Notes: a model not told the origin generated them from the letters alone. A stretch of DNA of 64,000 bases from an alpha proteobacterium AAP38 (GCA_001296005.1 LJHR01000008.1:1-64000), one strand, 5' to 3'; positions 25,799 through 33,897 are shown, counted from the stretch's first letter. Translations and numbers: made by a program.

Positions 25799-26691
25799 AC
25801 CCGCCGGCCAGCGGCAGCAGCGCGTCCGCCATCGTCGCCGGCCTGTCCGGCGTGGTGGATGAACATCTGCGCTGGCTGACGCAATGGCACAAGGCCGCCC
25901 TGTTCACCCGCGACAGCGGCCTGTCGGGGCCGGACGCCGCACCGGAACCCAAGGGCTTTGCCGCCTGGGTGACGCGGGTCAAGCGCGGCAGCGTGGCCCA
26001 TCAACCGGCCTTTGACCGGCTGGTCCAGGTGCATGACCAGTTGCACCGCATGGGCCGCCTGACCCTGATGCGCGCGGCGGAGGGGGATGCACCGGATTAC
26101 GCCACCTATCAGGCCGTTCTGGACAAGTTTGATGAGTTTATCCAGCAATGCCGACGCATCGAACGCGCCCTGTCAGTGGCGGGTAGTGGCATCGACCCGT
26201 TGACGGGCCTGCGGAACCGTACCGGTCTGGCCGATGAGGTATCGCGCGAACTGGCACGCTTTGCCCGCACGGGGCAGCCCTTCTGCGTGGCGCTGTGCGA
26301 TCTGGACAAGTTCAAATCGGTCAACGACACCTATGGTCACGAGGCGGGCGACCGCGTGCTGGTGGCCGCTGCCGGCTGCCTGACCCGTGGCATCCGGGCG
26401 ATTGACGAGGCCTTCCGCATGGGGGGCGAGGAAATCCTGATCCTGCTGAAGGAAACCCATCTGACCGAGGCGATGGTGGTGCTGGAAAGGCTGCGCGTCG
26501 ATCTCGCGGCCACGCCGGTGCAACTGGCCGATGGGCAGGTGCTGCACGTCACGGCCAGCTTTGGCGCGGCGGAGGTGACGGGGGAGATCAGCGTGGACGC
26601 CCTGGTCGACCGGGCCGATCAGGCGCTCTATGCCGCCAAGCATGGCGGAAGGAACCGGGTGGAGGCGTGGCGCGCACCGGCCACGCCCTGA
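25795..26691 (+). CDS. Diguanylate cyclase with CZB-like N-terminal domain
   Basis: Cytosolic GGDEF protein of 298 residues. The active-site loop is GGEE (Gly210-Glu213), preceded by RAID five residues earlier, a complete RxxD inhibitory site. The N-terminal 120 residues start with HLRWLTQWHKA and include AHQPAFDRLVQVHDQLH, resembling the zinc-binding CZB domain of DgcZ (YdeH). The CZB cysteine position reads GFAAWV, so the usual Cys ligand is absent. It would make c-di-GMP. ATG overlaps the tgt stop by 4 bases, although the functions are unrelated. Confidence 0.88.
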   Translation: MNPPASGSSASAIVAGLSGVVDEHLRWLTQWHKAALFTRDSGLSGPDAAPEPKGFAAWVTRVKRGSVAHQPAFDRLVQVHDQLHRMGRLTLMRAAEGDAPDYATYQAVLDKFDEFIQQCRRIERALSVAGSGIDPLTGLRNRTGLADEVSRELARFARTGQPFCVALCDLDKFKSVNDTYGHEAGDRVLVAAAGCLTRGIRAIDEAFRMGGEEILILLKETHLTEAMVVLERLRVDLAATPVQLADGQVLHVTASFGAAEVTGEISVDALVDRADQALYAAKHGGRNRVEAWRAPATP

Positions 26692-26698
26692 CGGCCCG

Positions 26699-27277
26699 TC
26701 ACTGAAGCACGATCACCGGAAACATGTTGGCGCGGATGGACTTGTCCAGCTCCACATCCAGGTCCCCGGCGAGATCGCGGACCAGATCGGTCATGGTCTT
26801 TTCCCGCTGCGCCAGGGTCACATCCTCGGCAACCGTGGTGGAGCGGGCGACGGCGCCCGACACGCTGCCGGTGAAGCCGCGCGAGGTGCCCTCGACCACG
26901 ATCTCGACCTGCAATTTGCCTTCGTATTTCTGCGACTGATCCTTGGTGAACCAGCCCTTGATGCCCTTGGTGCGATCCAACTCGATCTCCTTGACCGAGG
27001 CATCCTTAATGATGACGCGGGCCTTGCCCTGCGGCCCGCCAGCCTTCAGGCGGGTGGAGGCCCAGAGGCGGACGGCGTCCGATGGGGTCAGTGGCAGTTC
27101 ATGGTCGATATTGGGCGGGGCCATCGGGGCCGCATAGGTGCTTTCCACCTCGATGCTGGCCACATCCAGCACGATCGGCTCCCGGCCTGAGAAATCCACG
27201 ATGGATTGGGCGGCAACAGGCATGGCGGCCAGCAGGGGGGCGGCCAGGGCGAGCGTCAGCAGCGAACGGCGCAGCAT
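26699..27277 (-). CDS. Secreted protein of unknown function
   Basis: Exported protein of 192 residues with a signal peptide (LLTLALAAPLLAAMPVAAQS). The mature part alternates strands and helices (ARVIIKDASVKEIEL, GKLQVEIVVEGTSRGF) and ends in a helical region. It looks like a conserved alphaproteobacterial periplasmic protein, but I cannot assign a family. It is convergent with the diguanylate cyclase, 7 bases apart, with no terminator between. A gap of 132 bases separates it from the flagellar rod-like gene upstream. Confidence 0.6.
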   Translation of the reverse strand: MLRRSLLTLALAAPLLAAMPVAAQSIVDFSGREPIVLDVASIEVESTYAAPMAPPNIDHELPLTPSDAVRLWASTRLKAGGPQGKARVIIKDASVKEIELDRTKGIKGWFTKDQSQKYEGKLQVEIVVEGTSRGFTGSVSGAVARSTTVAEDVTLAQREKTMTDLVRDLAGDLDVELDKSIRANMFPVIVLQ

Positions 27278-27409
27278 AATGGGTTCCTGTTCTTGGTGTC
27301 AGACGGCGCGAAAATACAGCATGCCTGAGCGCCATGGCGGTTTCATGGCGCGCATCCTGCCCTTCTGTTGGGCAGCGGACAAGTGTGCAACGCCGAACGA
27401 TGGGGCGGG

Positions 27410-27838
27410 TCAGGCCAGCGCGTCGATGGCGCTGCGTTCCAACTCATCCTGGGCGCGGATGGTGGCCAGATTGGCCTGGAAGGCGCGGAGCGAGGAAATC
27501 TGGTCAACCCGCTCGGTCACGGGATCGACATTGGGGGCGGCCACCAACCCCTGTTCGTTCGCATCCGTGCTGTCGGGCTGATATTCGGGGATATAGGCCG
27601 GGGTGGTGGGCCGGGCGATGACGCGCGTCCCCTGCCCCTGACCATTGGGCCCCGCCACTGCCGTCTGGCTGAGGCTTTGCGGCTGAAAGGCCTGGGTCTG
27701 GCCGGGCTGCACCGTGCCGTCCACCGCCGGGATGGCACCCGTGCTGCGCTGGTTGGCGACGTTGTTGGCGCTATTGGCAAGACGCTGCGTCTGGGCCAGC
27801 GCGCCGGACAGGGCCGTGCCGATGCTGCCGATGGACAT
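27410..27838 (-). CDS. Flagellar basal-body rod-like protein
   Basis: Protein of 142 residues with the rod/hook N-terminal signature: ALSGALAQTQRLANSANNVAN. The C-terminal helix QISSLRAFQANLATIRAQDE matches the FlgC/FlgG-type C-terminal domain. The middle is Gln/Pro-rich and short. The start at 27838 follows AAAGGTG. No other flagellar gene is nearby, so it may be an isolated axial protein rather than the main FlgC. Confidence 0.7.
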   Translation of the reverse strand: MSIGSIGTALSGALAQTQRLANSANNVANQRSTGAIPAVDGTVQPGQTQAFQPQSLSQTAVAGPNGQGQGTRVIARPTTPAYIPEYQPDSTDANEQGLVAAPNVDPVTERVDQISSLRAFQANLATIRAQDELERSAIDALA

Positions 27839-27923
27839 GGTTGCACCTTTCTCCCACACCCCGATCTTCGCGCCAATCGCCCGGGCGGGCAAGAGGACGG
27901 AAAGCATAGGTGCCCCAAAAGCA

Positions 27924-27953
27924 ACGGCCGGTCCCTATCAGAGGACCGGCCGT
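27924..27953 (-). terminator. Terminator of the TorF-like porin gene
   Basis: ACGGCCGGTCC (27924-27934) and GGACCGGCCGT (27943-27953) form a perfect 11-bp stem with an 8-base loop. On the minus strand it is followed by TGCTTTTGG. It lies 47 bases after the porin stop codon. Confidence 0.8.
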
Positions 27954-27999
27954 GCCTGGACCACTTAGACTGATCAAGCGGGATAAGGCCCGCCCGTTA

Positions 28000-28698
28000 T
28001 CAGAACGCGTAGGTCAGGGTCGCGACGAAGCGGCCATCGCCAAGCGGGGCAGCGCCCTTGACGTCGGTGTCGGTGTACTTCAGGTCCAGCACGAACGGCT
28101 CGAACTTCACGGCGACGCCGCCGGTGTAGTCCTGATAGTCGGTGCCGTTGTCCAGCTCATTGAAGCCAATGGCGCCATAGACGGACACGGTGTCGGTGAC
28201 GGCGACCGAAGCGCCACCCGCGAAGTACCAAGCATCGCCACCGGCGGCGCCGAAGAATTCCGGCGAGTAATAGGCCTTACCGGTCAGCGTGACCTTGTCG
28301 ATGGCATAGGCCAGATCCAGGCCAGCCTCAAAATAGTCGAACTCGGCCGAACCATCAGCACCCGGATAGGTGTAGTAGTAGCCGCCGACCGTGTAGGTCA
28401 GGTTATCGACGCTGTTGGTGTAACCGGCAATCAGATCGACCTCGATATCGGCGTCGGAGCCCAGATCGACGTTCGAGCCCCAAGCGGACACGAAGAAGCC
28501 GCTCTCGTGGCTGGCGGTCAGACCGGCCTGGAAAGCCGGGTCGCTGTCGGTCTGGCTGTAACCGCGGAACACATAGTCGCTGGTGATGGCAGCCGTGCCG
28601 GAGAAGGTGAACGGGGCGTCTTCAGCCTGCGCGGCAGCAGCGCCGCCCAGCATGGCGAGGGCGATAGCGGTGGAGGCGAGGAACTTAGAGAAACGCAT
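28000..28698 (-). CDS. TorF family putative outer-membrane porin
   Basis: Outer-membrane beta-barrel protein of 232 residues with signal peptide (FLASTAIALAMLGGAAAAQA). The mature part starts FTFSGTAAITSDYVFRGYSQ, the signature of the TorF/TIGR02001 group, and alternates amphipathic strands to a terminal aromatic residue (TLTYAF), as needed for barrel assembly. The start at 28698 has GGAG six bases upstream; the ORF could begin at 28710 but without a site. Solute unknown; relatives are linked to small organic compound or metal uptake. Confidence 0.85.
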   Translation of the reverse strand: MRFSKFLASTAIALAMLGGAAAAQAEDAPFTFSGTAAITSDYVFRGYSQTDSDPAFQAGLTASHESGFFVSAWGSNVDLGSDADIEVDLIAGYTNSVDNLTYTVGGYYYTYPGADGSAEFDYFEAGLDLAYAIDKVTLTGKAYYSPEFFGAAGGDAWYFAGGASVAVTDTVSVYGAIGFNELDNGTDYQDYTGGVAVKFEPFVLDLKYTDTDVKGAAPLGDGRFVATLTYAF

Positions 28699-28837
28699 GA
28701 ACCACTCCATTATGAGGCATTTATGATTGGGTCCCTGCTCCCTTCAGCAAATCTGATGCCAGAAGGGGGCGGGCGGTGATTTCCTGCTGATTATGGGAGT
28801 TTCCAACCAGATCGCCTAGAAGCCGCGCATGCTGCTG

Positions 28838-28862
28838 TGCAACATTACCCGGAGGTGTTGCA
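28838..28862. repeat. 7-bp inverted repeat upstream of the porin gene
   Basis: TGCAACA (28838-28844) and TGTTGCA (28856-28862) with an 11-base spacer lie about 140 bases upstream of the porin start and are followed by eight A residues. It is placed like an operator; the regulator is unknown. The 28699-28985 gap otherwise holds the decarboxylase terminator. Confidence 0.35.
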
Positions 28863-28911
28863 AAAAAAATACGCAGTGACCCGAATGGTGCACAAAATTC
28901 CATCAACTGGC

Positions 28912-28949
28912 CACAAAAATGCCACAAGCCGCCCTTGCGGAGCGGCTTG
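28912..28949 (-). terminator. Terminator of the decarboxylase gene
   Basis: CAAGCCGC (28925-28932) and GCGGCTTG (28942-28949) form a stem; on the minus strand it is followed by TGGCATTTTTG. It lies 37 bases after the decarboxylase stop. Confidence 0.75.
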
Positions 28950-28985
28950 CGTCAGGACCTCTACCCGGTTTGAGCGGGAGAAAGA

Positions 28986-30116
28986 TCAGATGTAGTAAGC
29001 CTTCAGCGGCGAGAAGCCGTTGAAATTCACCGCCGAATAGGTGGTGGTATAGGCACCGGTCGCCATGATCGTCACCTTGTCGCCGATCTTTAGCGAGGTC
29101 GGCAGACGATACTCCGCCTTTTCATACAGCACATCGGCGCTGTCGCAGGTGGGGCCAGCCAGGATCACGGCTTCGGCGGGGCCGTCGCGGTCGGTCTGGA
29201 TCGGGTACTGGATGGCCTCGTCCATGGTCTCGGCCAGACCACCGAACTTGCCGATATCCAGATAGACCCAACGCTTGTCGTCGTTCGCCGACTTGCGGGA
29301 GATCAGCACCACCTCCGACTGGATGATGCCGGCATTGCCGACCATGCCGCGGCCGGGCTCGATGATGGTTTCCGGCAGGCGGTTGCCGAAATGACGGCGC
29401 AGGCTGTCATTGATCGCCTCGCCATAGGCCTGGCTGGTCGGCACGTCCTTTAGGTAACGGGTGGGGAAACCGCCGCCCATATTGACCATGGACAGGATTA
29501 CGCCCTGTTCCTCGCAGTTCCGGAAGATGGCGCCCGCCGTAGCCAGCGCGATATCCCACTGCTTCAGGTCGCGCTGCTGGCTGCCGACATGGAATGACAC
29601 GCCATAGGGGCGGACATTCATGCCTGCGGCCTGGATCAGCAGGTCGCGGGCCATCTCCGGCTCGCACCCGAACTTGCGCGACAGCGGCCAGTCAGCCCCC
29701 TCACCCGAGGTCAGGATGCGGCAGAAAACGCGCGCACCCGGCGCATGTTCGGCGATCTTCTCCAGCTCTTCGATGCTATCGAAGGCGAAAAGATCGATAC
29801 CCAGTTCATGCGCGATACGGATATCGCCGGCCTTCTTGATGGTGTTGCCGAAGGAGATGCGGTCGGGCGTGGCGCCGGCTTCCAGGCAATACTGGATTTC
29901 CGGGACGGACGCGGTGTCAAAGCAGGAGCCGTTCTCCACCAGCAGACGCAGGATTTCCGGCGCCGGGTTGGCCTTCACCGCATAAAAGATGCGGCTATCG
30001 GGCATGGCGGTCGCCAGCTTGCCGTAATTGTCGGCAACGACGTCCAGGTCCACAACCAGGCACGGGGTGGAGGGGGTCTGTTCAGCGAAGAATCGGGCGA
30101 TCTTCTCGGTCATCAT
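28986..30116 (-). CDS. Type III PLP-dependent ornithine/lysine decarboxylase
   Basis: Alanine-racemase-fold decarboxylase of 376 residues, making putrescine (or cadaverine). The PLP lysine is Lys48 in FYAVKANPAPEIL, and the catalytic cysteine is in GPTCDSADVLYE. VSFHVGSQQ and MGGGFPTRY are further family motifs. GGAG lies upstream of two adjacent Met codons (30116 and 30113); spacing favours the second. A long structured leader containing a short ORF precedes it, implying polyamine or ornithine control at RNA level. Ornithine versus lysine preference cannot be decided here. Confidence 0.93.
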   Translation of the reverse strand: MMTEKIARFFAEQTPSTPCLVVDLDVVADNYGKLATAMPDSRIFYAVKANPAPEILRLLVENGSCFDTASVPEIQYCLEAGATPDRISFGNTIKKAGDIRIAHELGIDLFAFDSIEELEKIAEHAPGARVFCRILTSGEGADWPLSRKFGCEPEMARDLLIQAAGMNVRPYGVSFHVGSQQRDLKQWDIALATAGAIFRNCEEQGVILSMVNMGGGFPTRYLKDVPTSQAYGEAINDSLRRHFGNRLPETIIEPGRGMVGNAGIIQSEVVLISRKSANDDKRWVYLDIGKFGGLAETMDEAIQYPIQTDRDGPAEAVILAGPTCDSADVLYEKAEYRLPTSLKIGDKVTIMATGAYTTTYSAVNFNGFSPLKAYYI

Positions 30117-30167
30117 GGACTCCGAGGCGGCATGAAGCGGGGGATGTCAGGGGTGAAATGGCTTTTG

Positions 30168-30188
30168 CCGGACCCGATACGGGTCCGG
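30168..30188 (-). ncRNA. Stable hairpin between leader ORF and decarboxylase gene
   Basis: CCGGACCCG (30168-30176) and CGGGTCCGG (30180-30188) pair perfectly with a 3-base loop. On the minus strand it lies 42 bases after the leader ORF stop and 51 bases before the decarboxylase start. There is no T-run after it, so it is more likely part of a regulatory fold than a terminator. Confidence 0.65.
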
Positions 30189-30230
30189 TTCCGCCCAAGC
30201 GTGCCGCGAAACGCAGCCGGCCCAGGCGGG

Positions 30231-30341
30231 TCAGATACTGGTCATGACGCCAGGAAGGATCGACGCGCCGATATCGGACGCGCGGACAGAATTAAATGAC
30301 ACGGAGAGCGCAACCGGCCCCCCGAACACAACAACAACCAT
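30231..30341 (-). CDS. Leader ORF (36 codons) upstream of the decarboxylase
   Basis: Starts with ATG at 30341, preceded at five bases by GGAGG, the best Shine-Dalgarno of this region, and runs 36 codons to TGA 30231-30233. It begins M-V-V-V-V-F and ends GVMTSI. It sits 114 bases before the decarboxylase start on the same strand. Its position suggests a regulatory leader peptide whose translation alters the folding of the downstream hairpin, as known for SpeFL of E. coli, although the peptide sequences differ. It could instead encode a small protein. Confidence 0.55.
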   Translation of the reverse strand: MVVVVFGGPVALSVSFNSVRASDIGASILPGVMTSI

Positions 30342-30500
30342 CGTAGCCTCCAATTCGCCGCCTTGTTTAAGGGACGGACGAGGATACGCGTTACGTCGTT
30401 GCATAACCCCACCGGGTTGACGGCTCCGTCCAGTCTTGAAAATGACCATCGGACGGGTGTGGGGGCCATAGGCACGTGCGCTGCGATGAGCGGCTATATA
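30342..30500 (-). ncRNA. 5' leader of the decarboxylase, candidate speF-type element
   Basis: On the minus strand this leader contains two small adjacent hairpins (GACGG/CCGTC 30419-30430 and AACCC/GGGTT 30405-30418). There is also a possible competing long-range pair, TCCGTCC 30425-30431 with GGACGGA 30372-30378. Alternative pairings next to a leader ORF are what an attenuation or riboswitch element needs. The Rfam speF family is known upstream of ornithine decarboxylases in alphaproteobacteria; I think this is a member, but by eye only. The upper boundary is a guess. Confidence 0.5.
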
Positions 30501-30599
30501 GGGCCGAAGCCCCGGCGGCGAAAGCGGTTTTTTATGTCGGGATCGTGAAAATGCGCATAGGTCGCGTGCCCTGCGCACAAATCACATTTTCGCCACTTT

Positions 30600-30790
30600 C
30601 AGGTCCGACTTTGGTCATGCGGGACTTCCATCTTGCACCTGGGAATGCTGAGGCGACTTGAGACACCCCGTCTCGGCGGACATTTCCAGGCCCCATATGG
30701 AATGTCGGCCCGCACCTGTCGGTCCTGCCCCGGATCGGCACCATTTCACGGCCACCGCAAAGCCCCCCGCGGTGGCCGTTTCTTTATCCG
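30600..30790 (+). ncRNA. Candidate small RNA upstream of ccmA, ending in a strong terminator
   Basis: The plus strand between the decarboxylase leader and ccmA has no convincing ORF but three local hairpins: GAGAC/GTCTC (30660-30674), GACATT-CCA/TGGAATGTC (30679-30706) and an 11-bp terminator stem ACGGCCACCGC/GCGGTGGCCGT (30748-30758/30769-30779) followed by TTTCTTTAT. There is no plus-strand gene upstream for this terminator to serve. The 5' end is not defined; a promoter between about 30540 and 30640 is presumed. It could also be an attenuated ccmA leader. Confidence 0.45.
30748..30787 (+). terminator. Intrinsic terminator upstream of ccmA
   Basis: A perfect 11-bp stem with a 10-base loop (AAAGCCCCCC) is followed by TTTCTTTAT on the plus strand. 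It ends 69 bases before the ccmA start codon. Confidence 0.85.
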
Positions 30791-30855
30791 GAATCTCTAT
30801 CTTTCGGCCTGCCCTTTCTGGCATTTTGGCGCCAGCCAGCCAGGAGCGTTCATTC

Positions 30856-31569
30856 GTGACACAGGGCCAGACCCAATCCGCCGATCCGGGACTCGCCGCC
30901 CGCCGCCTGACCTGCCTGCGCGGTGAGCGGGTGGTGTTCGCCGAACTCGACTTCACCCTATCCCCCGGCGGCGCCTTGATTCTGGTCGGGCCGAACGGCA
31001 GCGGCAAATCCAGCCTTCTGCGCCTGCTGGCCGGCCTGTCGCGCCCCTTCTCCGGCGCCTTGACCTGGAATGGCAGCGATATCGCCCAGGACCCGGACGC
31101 CCACCGCGCCCGCCTGCGCTATGCCGGGCATCAGGATGCCGTAAAGCCCACCCTGACCGCGCTTGAGAATCTGTCGGTCTGGGCCGGACTGGACGGGCTG
31201 GACGATCCGGAGGACCGGGCCGGGCGGGCGCTGGCAGCCCTTGCCATGGATCATGTCGCGGACATGCCGGGCCGGTACCTGTCAGCGGGACAGAAGAAAC
31301 GCGTCAATCTGGCCCGTCTGGCCCTGGCACCGGCACGCACGGCCCCGCTCTGGCTGCTGGATGAACCGGCAACGGCGCTGGACCGCGACTCGATTGACCG
31401 GCTGGCCGCTCTGATCGCTGCCCACCGCCGGGCTGGCGGTATGGTGGTGCTGTCCACGCACAGCGACATGGATGTCGCGGATGCGGCCACCCTGAACCTG
31501 GCCGATTTCGGTGCCACGGCCGATGACGAGGATGAAAGCCAGGATGAGGCGGCCGGGGTGCCCGCATGA
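30856..31569 (+). CDS. ccmA: Cytochrome c biogenesis ATP-binding protein CcmA
   Basis: ABC ATPase of 237 residues that, with CcmB, drives release of heme-loaded CcmE in System I cytochrome c maturation. Walker A is GPNGSGKSS, the signature is YLSAGQKKRVNLARL and Walker B WLLDEPATALD. The start is GTG 30856 with CAGGAG upstream; the ORF is open further upstream but has no site. It overlaps ccmB by 4 bases. A strong terminator lies just before it. Confidence 0.93.
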   Translation: MTQGQTQSADPGLAARRLTCLRGERVVFAELDFTLSPGGALILVGPNGSGKSSLLRLLAGLSRPFSGALTWNGSDIAQDPDAHRARLRYAGHQDAVKPTLTALENLSVWAGLDGLDDPEDRAGRALAALAMDHVADMPGRYLSAGQKKRVNLARLALAPARTAPLWLLDEPATALDRDSIDRLAALIAAHRRAGGMVVLSTHSDMDVADAATLNLADFGATADDEDESQDEAAGVPA

Positions 31570-32231
31570 GCGGTTTCCTGCGGCTGTTGCGCCGCGACCT
31601 GCGCCTGGCCCTGCGCCAGGGGGCGGACGCGGCCATGGCGGTTCTATTCTTCGTGCTGTGCGTGATCATGTTCCCGTTCGGCATCGGGCCGGAACCGGGC
31701 GTGCTGGCGCGCATCGCGCCGGGGGTCATCCTGGTCGCCGCCCTGCTGGCCTCGCTGCTGTCGCTGGACCGGCTGTTCCAAGCCGATCATGAGGATGGCT
31801 CGCTGGAGCTTCTATCCCTGTCCTCCCTGCCGATGGAGGCGGTGGCGGCGGCCAAGATCCTGGCCCATTGGCTGGTCACCGGCCTGCCGCTGATACTGGC
31901 GGCCCCGCTGCTGGCCCTGTTCTTGAACCTGCCTACCGATGGTTTTCCCATCCTGCTGCTGACATTGCTGCTGGCGACACCCTTGCTCAGCCTGATCGGG
32001 GGAATCGGAGCGGCCCTGACCCTGGGGGCGCGGCGGGGTGGTGTTCTTCTGCCTTTACTTGTGCTTCCGCTTTACATTCCCGCATTGATCTTTGCCGCCG
32101 CCGCTGTCGATTCGGTGCTGACGGGGCAATCGGCCCGCCCGCATTTGCTGTTACTGTCAGGTCTTCTGGCGGCGTCCCTGCCGCTTTCGCCTTGGGGGGC
32201 CGCCGCGGCCCTGCGCGCGGCCCTGGAATAG
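31566..32231 (+). CDS. ccmB: Heme exporter protein CcmB
   Basis: Integral membrane protein of 221 residues with six predicted helices. SGFLRLLRRDLRLALRQGAD at the start and LDRLFQADHEDGSLELLSLS in the middle are CcmB signatures. It pairs with CcmA. The usual next genes (ccmC, ccmD, ccmE) are not in this window: 238 non-coding bases follow and then an unrelated peptidase gene. Confidence 0.93.
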   Translation: MSGFLRLLRRDLRLALRQGADAAMAVLFFVLCVIMFPFGIGPEPGVLARIAPGVILVAALLASLLSLDRLFQADHEDGSLELLSLSSLPMEAVAAAKILAHWLVTGLPLILAAPLLALFLNLPTDGFPILLLTLLLATPLLSLIGGIGAALTLGARRGGVLLPLLVLPLYIPALIFAAAAVDSVLTGQSARPHLLLLSGLLAASLPLSPWGAAAALRAALE

Positions 32232-32469
32232 GGGGCCGGAAAGCCAAAGGGCCTGCGTCTTTGCGCCCGGATGGTTGCATATCCATTGGAAGTACATCGT
32301 CCGCGATTCCCGGCTTGCCCGAAAGATGTGCATCCCTTAAATTCCTACCACCGGCGTCCAATGCCGGACCTGCGGATGACAATGTCCGCCAAGTCAAAGC
32401 CTGATCTCCGCCTGTGCTGCACAAGCAGGCCAAAGGATCGGCGGCACGGCATTGTGACGGGGGGACGGT

Positions 32470-33897
32470 TTGCTCGGATTCTTCATGCGCAGCGAACAGG
32501 TCATCATCGTTGATGATGACAAGATCAGGTCGGTGACCATCGGCCCCGGCCAGCGTCTGCGCCCTGCCCTTCTGGCCGCTGCCGCCTTGTGCGGCATGCT
32601 GGTGGCTAGTGCCGGCTGGATGGCCACCGCCTTCGCCCTGCGTGACAGCCGCGACAGCATTGTCCAGATGGATCAGGGCGCCGCCAATCTGGCCACCCAG
32701 TTGGCCGACAGCCGGGAGCAGTTGTCGCGCGTGGCGGGTGACCTGGACAAGGTGCGGGTGGCACTGGATACGGCACTGGCCGAACAGGCGCGGTCACGCG
32801 CCCGCATCGACGCCGCCATGGCCGTCGTGACGGGTGCGGACAAGGATGGGTCGAAGACACCGCGTCAGGTCCTGGCCGCCGTTCGCAATGAACTGGCCCC
32901 GCTGCGGGTGGATGCCGAAGCCGGCGACGGCCTGCGCGCCGCCCAGGAATCGCTGCAACTGATCACCGATATCAGCCAGGAAGCGGCATCCCGCCGCGCC
33001 CAATCGGCCATCGCCGCCCTGTCCCTGGTGCTGGAGGAGGCGGAGGCCGTCCCCTCATCCCAGCCGACCCTGGCCCTGGCCAGCGAGGGACTGGGCAAGG
33101 CGCTGGCAGAAGCGCAGTTACAGGCGCAGCGGGCCCGGACCGAGGCGGAAAACGCCTGGACCGAACGTAACGAGATGGCGACAGCACTGGCCAGCAGCGA
33201 ACAGCAGATGGCGGAGATCGCGACCGGTCAGGTGGCCCTGCTGAACCGTCTGGCGCAGCATGCCGAACTGCGCATCGGCGCCATCGAGGGCGAACTGAAG
33301 AATACCGGCCTCAACCTGGACAGGGTGCTGCGCGCCATGGGCCAATCACCGGGCGGTGTGGGCGGTCCTCTGATCGGCCTGACGGAACTGCCCAATGGCA
33401 GCCTGCCCGCCGCCGCCCAGGCCGCCTTGAACCAGCTCGAGTCGCGGCTGGACCGGCAGGCACGGCTGCGCGCACTGGCCAATTACCTGCCCCTGACCCC
33501 GCCCGTGGATAATTTCTACGTCTCCAGCGGGTTCGGTGGCCGCCGCGATCCCTTCACCAGCCAATGGGCCGCGCATGAGGGGCTGGATCTAGTGGCCAAG
33601 GAAGGCTCCCCCGTGACCCTGCCCGCCGCCGGTCGCGTCGTCGACGTCACCTATGACGAGGGCTATGGCCATATGGTGGAGGTGGATCACGGCCTGGGCA
33701 TCCGCACCCGCTATGCCCACATGAAGAAAATCATGGTTAAGAAGGGCGAAATGCTGGACCCTGGCCATCAGGTCGGGACGCTGGGCGACAGTGGCCGCAG
33801 TTCCGGCCCGCACCTGCACTATGAGGTGCTGGTGGAAGGCAAGCCGGTGGATCCGCTGCGCTTCATGGAAAGGGGTCGGCATGTTTGCGAAGGTTAA
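32470..33897 (+). CDS. M23 family LytM-type peptidoglycan endopeptidase with coiled coil
   Basis: Protein of about 475 residues with one N-terminal membrane helix (ALLAAAALCGMLVASAGWMA), a long periplasmic coiled coil (about residues 55-310) and a C-terminal LytM domain. The zinc ligands are in AAHEGLDLVAKEG and SSGPHLHYEV. It would cut peptide cross-links in the cell wall. The start is TTG 32470 after GGGGGG, or ATG 32485. Its 3' end overlaps the bactofilin gene by 17 bases. This pairing matches bactofilin-LmdC-type modules that shape the wall at defined sites. Confidence 0.9.
   Translation: MLGFFMRSEQVIIVDDDKIRSVTIGPGQRLRPALLAAAALCGMLVASAGWMATAFALRDSRDSIVQMDQGAANLATQLADSREQLSRVAGDLDKVRVALDTALAEQARSRARIDAAMAVVTGADKDGSKTPRQVLAAVRNELAPLRVDAEAGDGLRAAQESLQLITDISQEAASRRAQSAIAALSLVLEEAEAVPSSQPTLALASEGLGKALAEAQLQAQRARTEAENAWTERNEMATALASSEQQMAEIATGQVALLNRLAQHAELRIGAIEGELKNTGLNLDRVLRAMGQSPGGVGGPLIGLTELPNGSLPAAAQAALNQLESRLDRQARLRALANYLPLTPPVDNFYVSSGFGGRRDPFTSQWAAHEGLDLVAKEGSPVTLPAAGRVVDVTYDEGYGHMVEVDHGLGIRTRYAHMKKIMVKKGEMLDPGHQVGTLGDSGRSSGPHLHYEVLVEGKPVDPLRFMERGRHVCEG

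Noticed and set aside
28721-28927. A 68-codon minus-strand ORF between the porin and decarboxylase genes
   Set aside because: It overlaps the decarboxylase terminator and the porin promoter region, lacks a ribosome-binding site and has no recognisable motif.
30231-30578. A 115-codon extension of the decarboxylase leader ORF
   Set aside because: The upstream part has no ribosome-binding site and covers the structured leader; only the last 36 codons have a strong Shine-Dalgarno.
32271-32513. Small plus-strand ORF between ccmB and the M23 peptidase
   Set aside because: No ribosome-binding site, no conserved motif, and it overlaps the peptidase start in another frame; the 32232-32469 gap appears non-coding.
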